64,000 nucleotides of DNA from Nemertoderma westbladi (lineage: Eukaryota; Xenacoelomorpha; Nemertodermatida; Nemertodermatidae): positions 35,335 to 99,334 of the forward strand of contig JAUCBJ010007446.1 of assembly GCA_032718475.1 (NCBI GenBank). Direction: 5' to 3'. The notes beneath the pieces are model-generated. The model had not been told where the DNA came from. It searched no databases and saw only the letters and a list, made by a program, of their open reading frames with translations. Below, piece after piece: positions 41,501-55,189 of the stretch. Position 1 is the stretch's first letter; each line of letters starts with the position of its first letter. Made by a program: the position numbers and the translations under genes.

Positions 41501-43202
41501 GCATAAATTGACCCACCCCCTAACAGTGTCAATTCGCTAAGGCTCCGCCAACTTCGTGGCTCGCCCCACATTATTTTGTTATTCATTTCATTAGTCACCT
41601 CAGGTCAAACCGTACTACCTTTACTGTTTATTTAATATGATAACTATGTTGACGAGAGCGCGAGAATTCCTTCTTAAAAACTAAGAAAGGCTTTCGACTT
41701 TCAAGTACGATAGAACGGCTACACGAAGTGGGGCCTTCGCGCAGCACATGACTTAAATTTAATTTAAGTACTAATTCGAAAGTATTACTGTATTAGCAAA
41801 TTTTAAGCAGATTTCACCTAATCACTTTTTACCTCTTTCATTTCTATTCAGACATTTCTGACTCTAGCGGTATAGTGAGAACTGAAGATGGATTAGGGTC
41901 TCCAGCCCCACAAAGACACAGCCTATGGATGAATAGTACATACGTACATCGGCCAAGTTTCATCTTGAATAACGGATAACGAAATGAGAGACGGATCTCA
42001 CTTTCAGAAATTTCGTCGTATAGCGGCAGACCGATTAAATCTCCCCCCCCCCCCCCCCACAAAGACGCAGCATGTGGTCCAGAATATATGGCAAGATTCA
42101 GCTTAAACTGATTAAAATCAATGAGACGGGAGAATCTATTCACTTTCAGGCATAAAGTAGTCCTATAGCGGGTGACTGTTGAACTGATTTTCAACAAAAC
42201 AAATTTTCAACTTGGCAGCTTTAAATTCGACAAAGTTATAAGCATGTCAATATCATAACGACGACAACGATTTCACTTTCAGACATTTGGCCCTCTAGCG
42301 GCAGACTGGAGAACTGCAGATGGATTCGCCTCCTTTGAAAGTCACAGCTAATGGTCTAATACATATCTGCCAAGTTTCAGCTTAAACGGATTAAAAGCAA
42401 AGAAATGGGAGGGCATTTAATGTTTAGACATGTGGCCCTCTAGCGGGAGACCATTGCACTGATGGTGTCTGAAAGTCTCTCAAAAATCTCAACTTTAGCT
42501 CATATTGATACCTACAAATTTTCAACTTGGCAGCTTTAAATCCGACAAAGTTATTAGCATGTCAAAATCGTAACGACGACAACGATTTCACTTTCAGACC
42601 TTTGGCCCTCTAGCGGCAGACTGGAGAACTGCAGATGGATTCGCCTCCTTTGAAAGTCACAGCTAATGGTCTAATACATATCTGCCAAGTTTCAGCTTAA
42701 ACGGATTAAAAGCAAAGAAATGGGAGGGCATTTAATGTTTAGACATGTGGCCCTCTAGCGGGAGACCATTGCACTGATGGTGTCTGAAAGTCTCTCAAAA
42801 ATCTCAACTTTAGCTCATATTGATACCTACAAATTTTCAACTTGGCAGCTTTAAATCCGACAAAGTTATTAGCATGTCAAAATCGTAACGACGACAACGA
42901 TTTCACTTTCAGACCTTTGGCCCTCTAGCGGCAGACTGGAGAACTGCAGATGGATTCGCCTCCTTTGAAAGTCACAGCTAATGGTCTAATACATATCTGC
43001 CAAGTTTCAGCTTAAACGGATTAAAAGCAAAGAAATGGGAGGGCATTTAATGTTTAGACATGTGGCCCTCTAGCGGGAGACCATTGCACTGATGGTGTCT
43101 GAAAGTCTCTCAAAAATCTCAACTTTAGCTCATATTGATACCTACAAATTTTCAACTTGGCAGCTTTAAATCCGACAAAGTTATTAGCATGTCAAAATCG
43201 TA

Positions 43203-43240
<38 letters not shown>

Positions 43241-43999
43241 AACGACGACGACGACGACAACGACGATGACAACGACGACGACGACGACAACTATTTGCAT
43301 AAATTGACCCACCCCCTAACAGTGTCAATTCGCTAAGGCTCCGCCAACTTCGTGGCTCGCCCCACATTATTTTGTTATTCATTTCATTAGTCACCTCAGG
43401 TCAAACCGTACTACCTTTACTGTTTATTTAATATGATAACTATGTTGACGAGAGCGCGAGAATTCCTTTCTTAAAAACTAAGAAAGGCTTTCGACTTTCA
43501 AGTACGATAGAACGGCTACACGAAGTGGGGCCTTCGCGCAGCACGTGACTTAAATTTAATTTAAGTACTAATTCGAAAGTATTACTGTATTAGCAAATTT
43601 TAAGCAGATTTCGCCTAATCACTTTTTACCTCTTTCATTTCTATTCAGACATTTCTGACTCTAGCGGTATAGTGAGAACTGAAGATGGATTAGGGTCTCC
43701 AGCCCCACAAAGACACAGCCTATGGATGAATAGTACATACGTACATCGGCCAAGTTTCATCTTGAATAACGGATAACGAAATGAGAGACGGATCTCACTT
43801 TCAGAAATTTCGTCGTATAGCGGCAGACCGATTAAATCTCCCCCCCCCCCCCCCCCCACAAAGACGCAGCATGTGGTCCAGAATATATGGCAAGATTCAG
43901 CTTAAACTGATTAAAATCAATGAGACGGGAGAATCTATTCACTTTCAGGCATAAAGTAGTCCTATAGCGGGTGACTGTTGAACTGATTTTCAACAAAAC
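38507..43999. repeat. Higher-order satellite, four units of 1.45-1.8 kb
   Basis: The landmark CACGAAGTGGGGCCTTCGCG recurs at about 38513, 39959, 41721 and 43518 (steps of about 1446, 1762 and 1797 bp). Each complete unit has a C homopolymer of 13-20 bases (38831, 40280, 42043, 43840), then two or three ~313-bp subunits that repeat TTTGGCCCTCTAGCGGCAGA, CTGCAGATGGATTCGCCTCC and TGGGAGGGCATTTAATG, then a GAC-triplet microsatellite. Subunit number explains the first length step and the GAC run the second. The last unit is cut at 43999. Short frames inside (for example minus-strand frames with Arg runs) come from the GAC tract and repeat with the satellite, so I do not call genes. Confidence 0.93.
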
Positions 44000-44003
44000 T
44001 ACA

Positions 44004-44150
44004 GTAAATACAGCAGTACCGGTTAGGACAGTTGGGCCTACAGACCTACAGAAGTACCGGTTCTGGCAGTTGGACCTACGGACCTACAGCAGTACCGGTT
44101 CTGGCAGTTGGGCCTACTGACCTACAGAAGTACCGGTTCAGGTTTACCGG
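44004..44150. repeat. Short ACCGGT-rich tandem repeat
   Basis: About four degenerate units of ACCTACAGAAGTACCGGTTC and TGGCAGTTGGGCCTAC lie between the satellite and the solo LTR. Confidence 0.7.
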
Positions 44151-44206
44151 TCACTACGGTATTTTGCAACCTTATTGCCTACTGCAATAAGATCGTTAAC
44201 TGTTAC

Positions 44207-45413
44207 TGTTCGCGCTTTTGAAGACCTTTAGCAGTTTAACCTGCCAAAATTTATATGTCTTTTAGTTAATTAAAACACCTTTAGCATACGACAATATTTT
44301 ATGCTAATACACAAAACATTAGCCGAAGTCAGCCCATGCGCGATCATTCACCCGATGGATCTACACCCGGGAGGCTGAATTCGGATGCTTAAATTTTATT
44401 ATTGCAGTGTAAGGTTGCAGTGTAAACCTACTGTATTATTCGATAGATCGTTAATAATTAATTTCTGACAGATATTATTGGCTTTCGGGAAATATTAACA
44501 GTTCCTTTAGGACGTGGCGCTCTATCTATTTAAACAGAACTAGGACTTATACTAAACGCAACGATACCGCTTATGATTAAAGTATAAGGCGTATTCTTTA
44601 GGAAATACTTTGTTACCAATCACAATCATGCACACTATTCTGCCGACCGTCAGTATATTTGATCACACATAAAGAGAGCAGCAATTGACTCATGTAGGGT
44701 CTGCTAAATAACATTAGATTCAATACACACCACATTAATATAAATCGCAATTGTTATATATAGCCTGTCTCTCTAACCTGTAGTGTATCAAGAAAATTGG
44801 GAAATTTGGGTGATTTATCCGTATTCTCCAAAGGGCAATATTTCATCAACAAATAGATACAATTAATAACTGACGGTAAATAACAGTACAAACAATATGA
44901 TTAGTGCAGTTAAATTAAATGATTGAGACTTATTAAGTAAGTTAAGTTGAGTTAGGTAACAGTTATACTTTCGGTAATTTAAGCAGTTTTACTAGAGTTC
45001 TTCCCAAAAGCCGGTGTTATGGCGAAAAATGGGAACATAACAACAGAATCATATGAAGAATCATATGACTAGAATGACTATACGAGGATACCAACTACCC
45101 TTATTCCACGAAGCTCCCGTTCAACACAGAGGATGAGCATAGAGATAGGAAATTCAGTTCAGTAGCTCTGGGATAGGTCGAAATCAACGCCCACTCAAAT
45201 TCTATTGGCCGACACGGACAGCAGGGCAGAGGCAACCTCCCTAAGCTGGTTGGCCGATTAAACTGAGCCCAGATATCTCCGTACAGCACATCAGCCAATA
45301 AGCTGGTAGCTTGCACTATTTTAGTTATAAATCCCTTTGAGAGTATTCTAGCGACCGGGGGGGAACTGGCCAGCAAAGGCAAACGTATCAGTTATCCCAC
45401 AAAAGCTTTTACA
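44207..45413 (-). mobile_element. Solo LTR related to the BEL/Pao element, inverted and diverged
   Basis: On the minus strand the segment starts TGTAAAAGCTTTTG at 45413 and ends GCGCGAACA at 44207, as the LTRs at 17287 and 27819 do, and has a similar length (about 1207 versus 1242 bp). Shared blocks include TTAAACTGC..AAAGGTCT.AAAGCGCGAACA, CTCCCGGG and CGGGTGAATG, and GCGCCACGTCCTAAAGGAAC. Divergence is high, so it is an old or different-subfamily insertion reduced by LTR-LTR recombination. No matching internal sequence or target duplication is seen. Confidence 0.85.
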
Positions 45414-48400
45414 GGTTGTCTCGGTTCCCAATTCCCTATCTGTATTCTACAGGTTGTCTCGGTTCCTACTTCCCTATCTGTATACAGGTTGTCTCGATTC
45501 CCAATTCCCTATCTGTATACTACAGGTTGTCTCGGTTCCCAATTCCATATCTGTATACTACAGGTTGTCTCGGTTCCCAATTCCCTATCTGTATTCTACA
45601 GGTTGTCTCGATTCCCAATTCCCTATCAGTATACTACAGGTTGTATCGGTTCCCAATTCCCTATCTGTATACTACAGGTTGTCTCGGTTCATACTTCCCT
45701 ATCTGTATACAGGTTGTCTCGATTCCCAATTCCCTATCAGTATACAGGTTGTCTCGGTTCCCAATTCCCTATCTGTATTCTACAGGTTGTCTCGATTCCC
45801 AATTCCCTATCAGTATACTACAGGTTGTATCGGTTCCCAATTCACTATCTGTATACTACAGGTTGTCTCGATTCCCAATTCCCTATCAGTATACTACAGG
45901 TTGTCTCGGTTCCCAATTCCCTATCTGTATACTACAGGTTGTCTCGGTTCCCAATTCCCTATATGTATACTACAGGTTGTCTCGGTTCCTACTTCCCTAT
46001 CTGTATACAGGTTGTCTCGATTCCCAATTCCCTATCTGTATACTACAGGTTGTCTCGGTTCCTACTTCCCTATCTGTATACAGGTTGTCTCGGTTCCCAA
46101 TTCCCTATCTGTATGCTACAGGTTGTCTCGATTCCCATTTCCCTATCAGTATACTACAGGTTGTCTCGGTCCCCAATTCCCTATCTGTATACTGCAAGTT
46201 GTCTCGGTTCCCAATTCCCTATCTGTATACTACAGGTTGTCTCGGTTCCTACTTCCCTATCTGTATACAGGTTGTCTCGATTCCCAATTCCCTATCAGTA
46301 TACTACAGGTTGACTCGATTCCCAATTCCCTATCTGTATACAGGTTGTCTCGGTTCCCAATTCCCTATCTGTATACAGGTTGTATCGGTTCCCAATTCCC
46401 TATCTGTATACTACAGGTTGTCTCGGTTCCCAATTCCCCCTCTGTATTCTACAGGTTGTCTCGGTTCCTACTTCCCTATCTGTATACAGGTTGTCTCGAT
46501 TCCCAATTCCCTATCTGTATACAGGATGTATCGGTTCCCAATTCCCTATCTGTATACTACAGGTTGTCTCGGTTACCAATTCCCTATCTGTATACTACAG
46601 TTGTCTCGGTTCCCAATTCCCTATCTGTATACTACAGGTTGTCTCGGTTCCTACTTTCCTATCTGTATACAGGTTGTCTCGATTCCCAATTCCCTATCTG
46701 TATACTACAGGTTGTCTCGGTTCCTACTTCCCTATCTGTATACAGGTTGTCTCGGTTCCCAATTCCCTATCTGTATACTACAGGTTGTCTCGGTTCCCAA
46801 TTCCCTATCTGTATACAGGTTGTATCGGTTCCCAATTCCCTATATGTATACAGGTTGTCTCGGTTCCCAATTCCCTATCTGTATTCTACAGGTTGTCTCG
46901 GTTCCTACTTCCCTATCTGTATACAGGTTGTCTCGATTCCCAATTCCCTATCTGTATACTACAGGTTGTCTCGGTTCCCAATTCCATATCTGTATACTAC
47001 AGGTTGTCTCGGTTCCCAATTCCCTATCTGTATTCTACAGGTTGTCTCGATTCCCAATTCCCTATCTGTATACTACAGGTTGTATCGGTTCCCAATTCCC
47101 TATCTGTATACTACAGGTTGTCTCGGTTCATACTTCCCTATCTGTATACAGGTTGTCTCGATTCCCAATTCCCTATCTGTATACTACAGGTTGTATCGGT
47201 TCCCAATTCCCTATCTGTATACTACAGGTTGTCTCGGTTCATACTTCCCTATCTGTATACAGGTTGTCTCGATTCCCAATTCCCTATCAGTATACAGGTT
47301 GTCTCGGTTCCCAATTCCCTATCTGTATACTACAGGTTGTCTCGGTTCATACTTCCCTATCTGTATACAGGTTGTCTCGATTCCCAATTCCCTATCAGTA
47401 TACAGGTTGTCTCGGTTCCCAATTCCCTATCTGTATTCTACAGGTTGTCTCGGTTCCCAATTCCCTATCTGTATTCTACAGGTTGTCTCGATTCCCAATT
47501 CCCTATCTGTATACTACAGGTTGTCTCGGTTCCCAATTCCATATCTGTATACTACAGGTTGTCTCGGTTCCCAATTCCCTATCTGTATTCTACAGGTTGT
47601 CTCGATTCCCAATTCCCTATCTGTATACTACAGGTTGTATCGGTTCCCAATTCCCTATCTGTATACTACAGGTTGTCTCGGTTCATACTTCCCTATCTGT
47701 ATACAGGTTGTCTCGATTCCCAATTCCCTATCTGTATACTACAGGTTGTATCGGTTCCCAATTCCCTATCTGTATACTACAGGTTGTCTCGGTTCATACT
47801 TCCCTATCTGTATACAGGTTGTCTCGATTCCCAATTCCCTATCAGTATACAGGTTGTCTCGGTTCCCAATTCCCTATCTGTATTCTACAGGTTGTCTCGA
47901 TTCCCAATTCCCTATCAGTATACTACAGGTTGTATCGGTTCCCAATTCCCTATCTGTATACTACAGGTTGTCTCGATTCCCAATTCCCTATCAGTATACT
48001 ACAGGTTGTATCGGTTCCCAATTCCCTATCTGTATACTACAGGTTGTCTCGATTCCCAATTCCCTATCAGTATACTACAGGTTGTATCGGTTCCCAATTC
48101 CCTATCTGTATACTACAGGTTGTCTCGGTTCCCAATTCCATATCTGTATACTACAGGTTGTCTCGGTTCCCAATTCCCTATCTGTATTCTACAGGTTGTC
48201 TCGATTCCCAATTCCCTATCAGTATACTACAGGTTGTATCGGTTCCAAATTCCCTATCTGTATACTACAGGTTGTATCGGTTCCCAATTCCCTATCTGTA
48301 TACTACAGGTTGTATCGGTTCCTAATTCCCTATCTGTATACTACAGGTTGTATCGGTTCCCAATTCCCTATCTGTATACTACAGGTTGTATCGGTTCCCA

Positions 48401-51400
48401 ATTCCCTATCTGTATACTACAGGTTGTCTCGGTTCATACTTCCCTATCTGTATACAGGTTGTCTCGATTCCCAATTCCCTATCAGTATACAGGTTGTCTC
48501 GGTTCCCAATTCCCTATCTGTATTCTACAGGTTGTCTCGATTCCCAATTCCCTATCAGTATACTACAGGTTGTATCGGTTCCCAATTCCCTATCTGTATA
48601 CTACAGGTTGTCTCGATTCCCAATTCCCTATCTCTATACTACAGGTTGTCTCGGTTCCCAATTCCCTATCTGTATACAGGTTGTCTCGATTCCCAATTCC
48701 CTATCAGTATACAGGTTGTCTCGGTTCCCAATTCCCTATCTGTATTCTACAGGTTGTCTCGATTCCCAATTCCCTATCAGTATACTACAGGTTGTATCGG
48801 TTCCCAATTCCCTATCAGTATACTACAGGTTGTATCGGTTCCCAATTCCCTATCTGTATTCTACAGGTTGTCTCGATTCCCAATTCCCTATCAGTATACT
48901 ACAGGTTGTATCGGTTCCCAATTCCCTATCTGTATACTACAGGTTGTCTCGATTCCCAATTCCCTATCTCTATACTACAGGTTGTCTCGGTTCCCAATTC
49001 CCTATCTGTATACAGGTTGTCTCGATTCCCAATTCCCTATCAGTATACAGGTTGTCTCGGTTCCCAATTCCCTATCTGTATTCTACAGGTTGTCTCGATT
49101 CCCAATTCCCTATCAGTATACTACAGGTTGTATCGGTTCCCAATTCCCTATCAGTATACTACAGGTTGTATCGGTTCCCAATTCCCTATCTGTATACTAC
49201 AGGTTGTCTCGATTCCCAATTCCCTATCTGTATACAGGTTGTTTCGGTTCCTACTTCCCTATCTGTATACTACAGGTTGTCTCGGTTCCCAATTCCCTAT
49301 CTGTATACTACAGGTTGTATCGGTTCCCAATTCCCTATCTGTATACTACAGGTTGTCTCGGTTCCCAATTCCATATCTGTATACTACAGGTTGTCTCGGT
49401 TCCCAATTCCCTATCTGTATTCTACAGGTTGTCTCGATTCCCAATTCCCTATCAGTATACTACAGGTTGTATCGGTTCCCAATTCCCTATCTGTATACTA
49501 CAGGTTGTCTCGGTTCCCAATTCCATATCTGTATACTACAGGTTGTCTCGGTTCCCAATTCCCTATCTGTATTCTACAGGTTGTCTCGATTCCCAATTCC
49601 CTATCAGTATACTACAGGTTGTATCGGTTCCCAATTCCCTATCTGTATACTACAGGTTGTCTCGGTTCCCAATTCCATATCTGTATACTACAGGTTGTCT
49701 CGGTTCCCAATTCCCTATCTGTATTCTACAGGTTGTCTCGATTCCCAATTCCCTATCAGTATACTACAGGTTGTATCGGTTCCCAATTCCCTATCTGTAT
49801 ACTACAGGTTGTCTCGGTTCCCAATTCCATATCTGTATACTACAGGTTGTCTCGGTTCCCAATTCCCTATCTGTATTCTACAGGTTGTCTCGATTCCCAA
49901 TTCCCTATCAGTATACTACAGGTTGTATCGGTTCCCAATTCCCTATCTGTATACTACAGGTTGTCTCGGTTCCCAATTCCATATCTGTATACTACAGGTT
50001 GTCTCGGTTCCCAATTCCCTATCTGTATTCTACAGGTTGTCTCGATTCCCAATTCCCTATCAGTATACTACAGGTTGTATCGGTTCCCAATTCCCTATCT
50101 GTATACTACAGGTTGTCTCGGTTCCCAATTCCATATCTGTATACTACAGGTTGTCTCGGTTCCCAATTCCCTATCTGTATTCTACAGGTTGTCTCGATTC
50201 CCAATTCCCTATCAGTATACTACAGGTTGTATCGGTTCCCAATTCCCTATCTGTATACTACAGGTTGTCTCGGTTCCCAATTCCATATCTGTATACTACA
50301 GGTTGTCTCGGTTCCCAATTCCCTATCTGTATTCTACAGGTTGTCTCGATTCCCAATTCCCTATCAGTATACTACAGGTTGTATCGGTTCCCAATTCCCT
50401 ATCTGTATACTACAGGTTGTCTCGATTCCCAATTCCCTATCTCTATACTACAGGTTGTCTCGGTTCCCAATTCCCTATCTGTATACAGGTTGTCTCGGTT
50501 CCCAATTCCATATCTGTATACTACAGGTTGTCTCGATTCCCAATTCCCTATCAGTATACTACAGGTTGTATCGGTTCCCAATTCCCTATCTGTATACTAC
50601 AGGTTGTCTCGATTCCCAATTCCCTATCTCTATACTACAGGTTGTCTCGGTTCCCAATTCCCTATCTGTATTCTACAGGTTGTCTCGATTCCCAATTCCC
50701 TATCAGTATACTACAGGTTGTATCGGTTCCCAATTCCCTATCTGTATACTACAGGTTGTCTCGGTTCCCAATTCCATATCTGTATACTACAGGTTGTCTC
50801 GGTTCCCAATTCCCTATCTGTATTCTACAGGTTGTCTCGATTCCCAATTCCCTATCAGTATACTACAGGTTGTATCGGTTCCCAATTCCCTATCTGTATA
50901 CTACAGGTTGTCTCGGTTCCCAATTCCATATCTGTATACTACAGGTTGTCTCGGTTCCCAATTCCCTATCTGTATTCTACAGGTTGTCTCGATTCCCAAT
51001 TCCCTATCAGTATACTACAGGTTGTATCGGTTCCCAATTCCCTATCTGTATACTACAGGTTGTCTCGGTTCCCAATTCCATATCTGTATACTACAGGTTG
51101 TCTCGGTTCCCAATTCCCTATCTGTATTCTACAGGTTGTCTCGATTCCCAATTCCCTATCAGTATACTACAGGTTGTATCGGTTCCCAATTCCCTATCTG
51201 TATACTACAGGTTGTCTCGATTCCCAATTCCCTATCTCTATACTACAGGTTGTCTCGGTTCCCAATTCCCTATCTGTATACAGGTTGTCTCGATTCCCAA
51301 TTCCCTATCAGTATACAGGTTGTCTCGGTTCCCAATTCCCTATCTGTATTCTACAGGTTGTCTCGATTCCCAATTCCCTATCAGTATACTACAGGTTGTA

Positions 51401-54010
51401 TCGGTTCCCAATTCCCTATCAGTATACTACAGGTTGTATCGGTTCCCAATTCCCTATCTGTATTCTACAGGTTGTCTCGATTCCCAATTCCCTATCAGTA
51501 TACTACAGGTTGTATCGGTTCCCAATTCCCTATCTGTATACTACAGGTTGTCTCGATTCCCAATTCCCTATCTCTATACTACAGGTTGTCTCGGTTCCCA
51601 ATTCCCTATCTGTATACAGGTTGTCTCGATTCCCAATTCCCTATCAGTATACAGGTTGTCTCGGTTCCCAATTCCCTATCTGTATTCTACAGGTTGTCTC
51701 GATTCCCAATTCCCTATCAGTATACTACAGGTTGTATCGGTTCCCAATTCCCTATCAGTATACTACAGGTTGTATCGGTTCCCAATTCCCTATCTGTATA
51801 CTACAGGTTGTCTCGATTCCCAATTCCCTATCTGTATACAGGTTGTTTCGGTTCCTACTTCCCTATCTGTATACTACAGGTTGTCTCGGTTCCCAATTCC
51901 CTATCTGTATACTACAGGTTGTATCGGTTCCCAATTCCCTATCTGTATACTACAGGTTGTCTCGGTTCCCAATTCCATATCTGTATACTACAGGTTGTCT
52001 CGGTTCCCAATTCCCTATCTGTATTCTACAGGTTGTCTCGATTCCCAATTCCCTATCAGTATACTACAGGTTGTATCGGTTCCCAATTCCCTATCTGTAT
52101 ACTACAGGTTGTCTCGGTTCCCAATTCCATATCTGTATACTACAGGTTGTCTCGGTTCCCAATTCCCTATCTGTATTCTACAGGTTGTCTCGATTCCCAA
52201 TTCCCTATCAGTATACTACAGGTTGTATCGGTTCCCAATTCCCTATCTGTATACTACAGGTTGTCTCGGTTCATACTTCCCTATCTGTATACAGGTTGTC
52301 TCGATTCCCAATTCCCCATCTGTATACTACAGGTTGTCTCAGTTCCTATTTCCCTATCTGTATACTACAGGTTGTATCGGTTCCCAATTCCCTATCTGTA
52401 TACTACAGGTTGTCTCGATTCCCAATTCCCTATCTGTATACAGGTTGTTTCGGTTCCTACTTCCCTATCTGTATACTACAGGTTGTCTCGGTTCCCAATT
52501 CCCTATCTGTATACTACAGGTTGTCCCGGTTCCCAATTCCCTATCTGTATACAGGTTGTCTCGGTTCCCAATTCCCTATCTGTATACTACAGGTTGTATC
52601 GGTTCCCAATTCCATATCTGTATACAGGTCGTATCGGTTCCCAATTCCCTATCTGTATACAGGTTGTCTCAGTTCCCAATTCCCTATCTGTATACAGATT
52701 GTCTCGGTTGCCAATTCCCTATCTGTATACTACAGGTTGTATCGGTTCCCAATTCCCTATCTGTATACAGGTTGTCTCGGCTCCCAATTCCCTATCTGTA
52801 TACTACAGGTTGTCTCAGCTCCCAATTCACTATCTGAATACAGGTTGTCTCAGCTCCCAATTCCCTATCTGTATACAGGTTGTCTCAGCTCCCAATTCTC
52901 TATCTGTATACAGGTTGTCTCGATTCCCAATTCCCTATCTGAATACAGGTTGTCTCAGCTCCCAATTCCCTATCTGTATACAGGTTGTCTCGGTTCCTAA
53001 TTCCCTATCTGTATACTACAGGTTATCTCGGTTCCCAATTCCCTATCTGTATACAGGTTGTCTCAGCTCCCAATTCTCTATCTGAATACAGGTTGTCTCA
53101 GCTCCCAATTCTCTATCTGTATACAGGTTGTCTCAGCTCCCAATTCTCTATCTGTATACAGGTTGTCTCGATTCCCAATTCCCTATCTGTATACAGGTTG
53201 TATCGGTTCCCAATTCCCTATCTGTATACAGGTTGTCTCGGTTCCTAATTCCCTATCTGTATACTACAGGTTATCTCGGTTCCCAATTCCCTATCTGTAT
53301 ACTACAGGTTGTATCGGTTCCCAATTCCCTATCTGTATACTACAGGTTGTATCGGTTCCCAATTCCCTATCTGTATACTACAGGTTGTATCGGTTCCCAA
53401 TTCCCTATCTGTATACTACAGGTTGTCTCAGTTCCTATTTCCCTATCTGTATACTACAGGTTGTCTCGGTTCCCAATTCCCTATCTGTATACTACAGGTT
53501 GTATCGGTTCCCAATTCCCTATCTGTATACTACAGGTTGTCTCAGTTCCTATTTCCCTATCTGTATACTACAGGTTGTCTCGGTTCCCAATTCCCTATCT
53601 GTATTCTACAGGTTGTATCGGTTCCCAATTCCCTATCTGTATACTACAGGTTGTATCGGTTCCTAATTCCCTATCTGTATACTACAGGTTGTATCGGTTC
53701 CCAATTCCCTATCTGTATACTACAGGTTGTATCGGTTCCCAATTCCCTATCTGTATACTACAGTTGTATCGGTTCCTAATTCCCTATCTGTATACTACAG
53801 GTTGTATCGGTTCCCAATTCCCTATCTGTATACTACAGGTTGTCTCGGTTCCCAATTCCCTATCTGTATACAGGTTGTCTCAGCTCCCAATTCCCTATCT
53901 GTATACAGGTTGTATCGGTTCCCAATTACCTATCTGTATACAGGTTGTCTCGGATCCCAATTACCTATCTGTATTCAGGTTGTATTGGTTCCCAATTCTT
54001 GGTCACTTAT
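45414..54010. repeat. 35/38-bp minisatellite, about 230 units, with 152-bp higher-order structure
   Basis: Units are CAGGTTGTCTCGGTTCCCAA followed by TTCCCTATCTGTATA (35 bp) or the same plus CTA (38 bp), with variants such as CTCGATT, GTATCGG, ATCAGTA and CCATATC. The array begins at the base after the solo LTR end. Four 38-bp units form a 152-bp higher-order unit: the CCATATCTG variant recurs at 49371, 49523, 49675, 49827, 49979, 50131 and 50283. Larger blocks are also duplicated (segments near 48632 and 51235 match about 2.6 kb apart). The unit has no TAA, TAG or TGA on the plus strand, so all three plus frames stay open for kilobases; these frames lack protein-like features and ATG starts. 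Confidence 0.96.
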
Positions 54011-54015
54011 ATACT

Positions 54016-55189
54016 AAAAGGCAGTTCGTTAGCAATTTAATTCTATTAGATAATTTATAAAAATACCGTCAAACATAAATTAGTTGTAATTAACCGTAAG
54101 CACTGGCTGGACACAGACCACAGACAGTACCGGTAGTCAGGGAAGATTCTACAATTTTTCCTTTTTTTGTTCCGACCAACATTCTACAAAGTTAAGTAAA
54201 GATTGTAATAAGTAACCATAAAATTTATAATTAAATACATTTCTAAATGGCACTACAACACCATGGCACTTGTATGACACACGATAGTTGGAAATGTATA
54301 GGGTATAATAGTATGGTGGCCTTCTGGCCTTTACCACGCTACATAATATTAAATATTATTACAGTAGGCTAGTGTTGATGTAAAAAAACGCGCACAAAAG
54401 GATACTAAACTAGAATAGAATATTATATTACATTTTACGATGATAAAATAGTTCATTTTAAATAAGTGTCGCTAAGCATTGTAACGCAAATATCCGCATT
54501 GCAGCCAGAAGTAGCAGACTACATGATTTATAATGTTTACAGTACTAAGGCCTAATAGGCCTACACAAAACAAATACAGTAGGCCTACATATACTAGGCC
54601 TAGTGTACCTGAGAATACAATGTTTACAGTGAACTGATGAAGCCACGAATAATTTTAATATTACAAACACCTACGTTTGTTGAGTGCTTAGATTTTCTCA
54701 AGTATGTTCTTATAATACCGTTATACTATTATTTATAGAAAAGTCTAAAATAACCTGATAAATTACTTAGATAATTAATTATAGGATGGAACAATAACCA
54801 TATAGGATAAAACAAAGACGGAATTTAAAGCGCCTTGAAAGTGAATGAAAGTTTATACGTGGCAAAGTTAGGCAACTTCGTGAGTAACTTGGTGTTCCAC
54901 TCAGGATGCTTATTATATTTCTTCGTGTAAATATAAAGTTGTCAAAAAGTTGCAATAAAGGTTGCTCAAAGCTCAAATTGTCAACTTTTTGGGTAAATTT
55001 AAAGAATTTTCATGGGGGACTTAAAAAAACTGAAAAATTAAATTATATAATTTAGATAAAATTAAATATGTTGAGGACCAAGTAAAACGAAGACGTTGAC
55101 GTATAAACAAACAACAAGCAATTAAGTTGTTCAATACATTGAGAACTGATTTACACAATTAATAGGTTGCCACGTGTAAACAAAACGGT
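54016..55189. other. Intergenic DNA 3' of the P450 gene
   Basis: AT-rich single-copy DNA between the 35/38-bp array and the last P450 exon, with scattered AGGCCT and ACCGGT palindromes. No exon, RNA gene or repeat recognised. The P450 3' untranslated region must run leftward from 55190; no canonical polyadenylation signal was singled out. Confidence 0.5.

Noticed and set aside
39629-43394. Minus-strand frames with Arg-rich runs beginning TNEMNNKIMWG
   Set aside because: The Arg run is the GAC microsatellite and the frame repeats with the satellite; length varies only with the microsatellite.
45416-54060. Several overlapping open frames of up to 2543 codons
   Set aside because: All three forward frames are open at once over the same 35/38-bp repeat, starts are not ATG, and there is no domain-like content.
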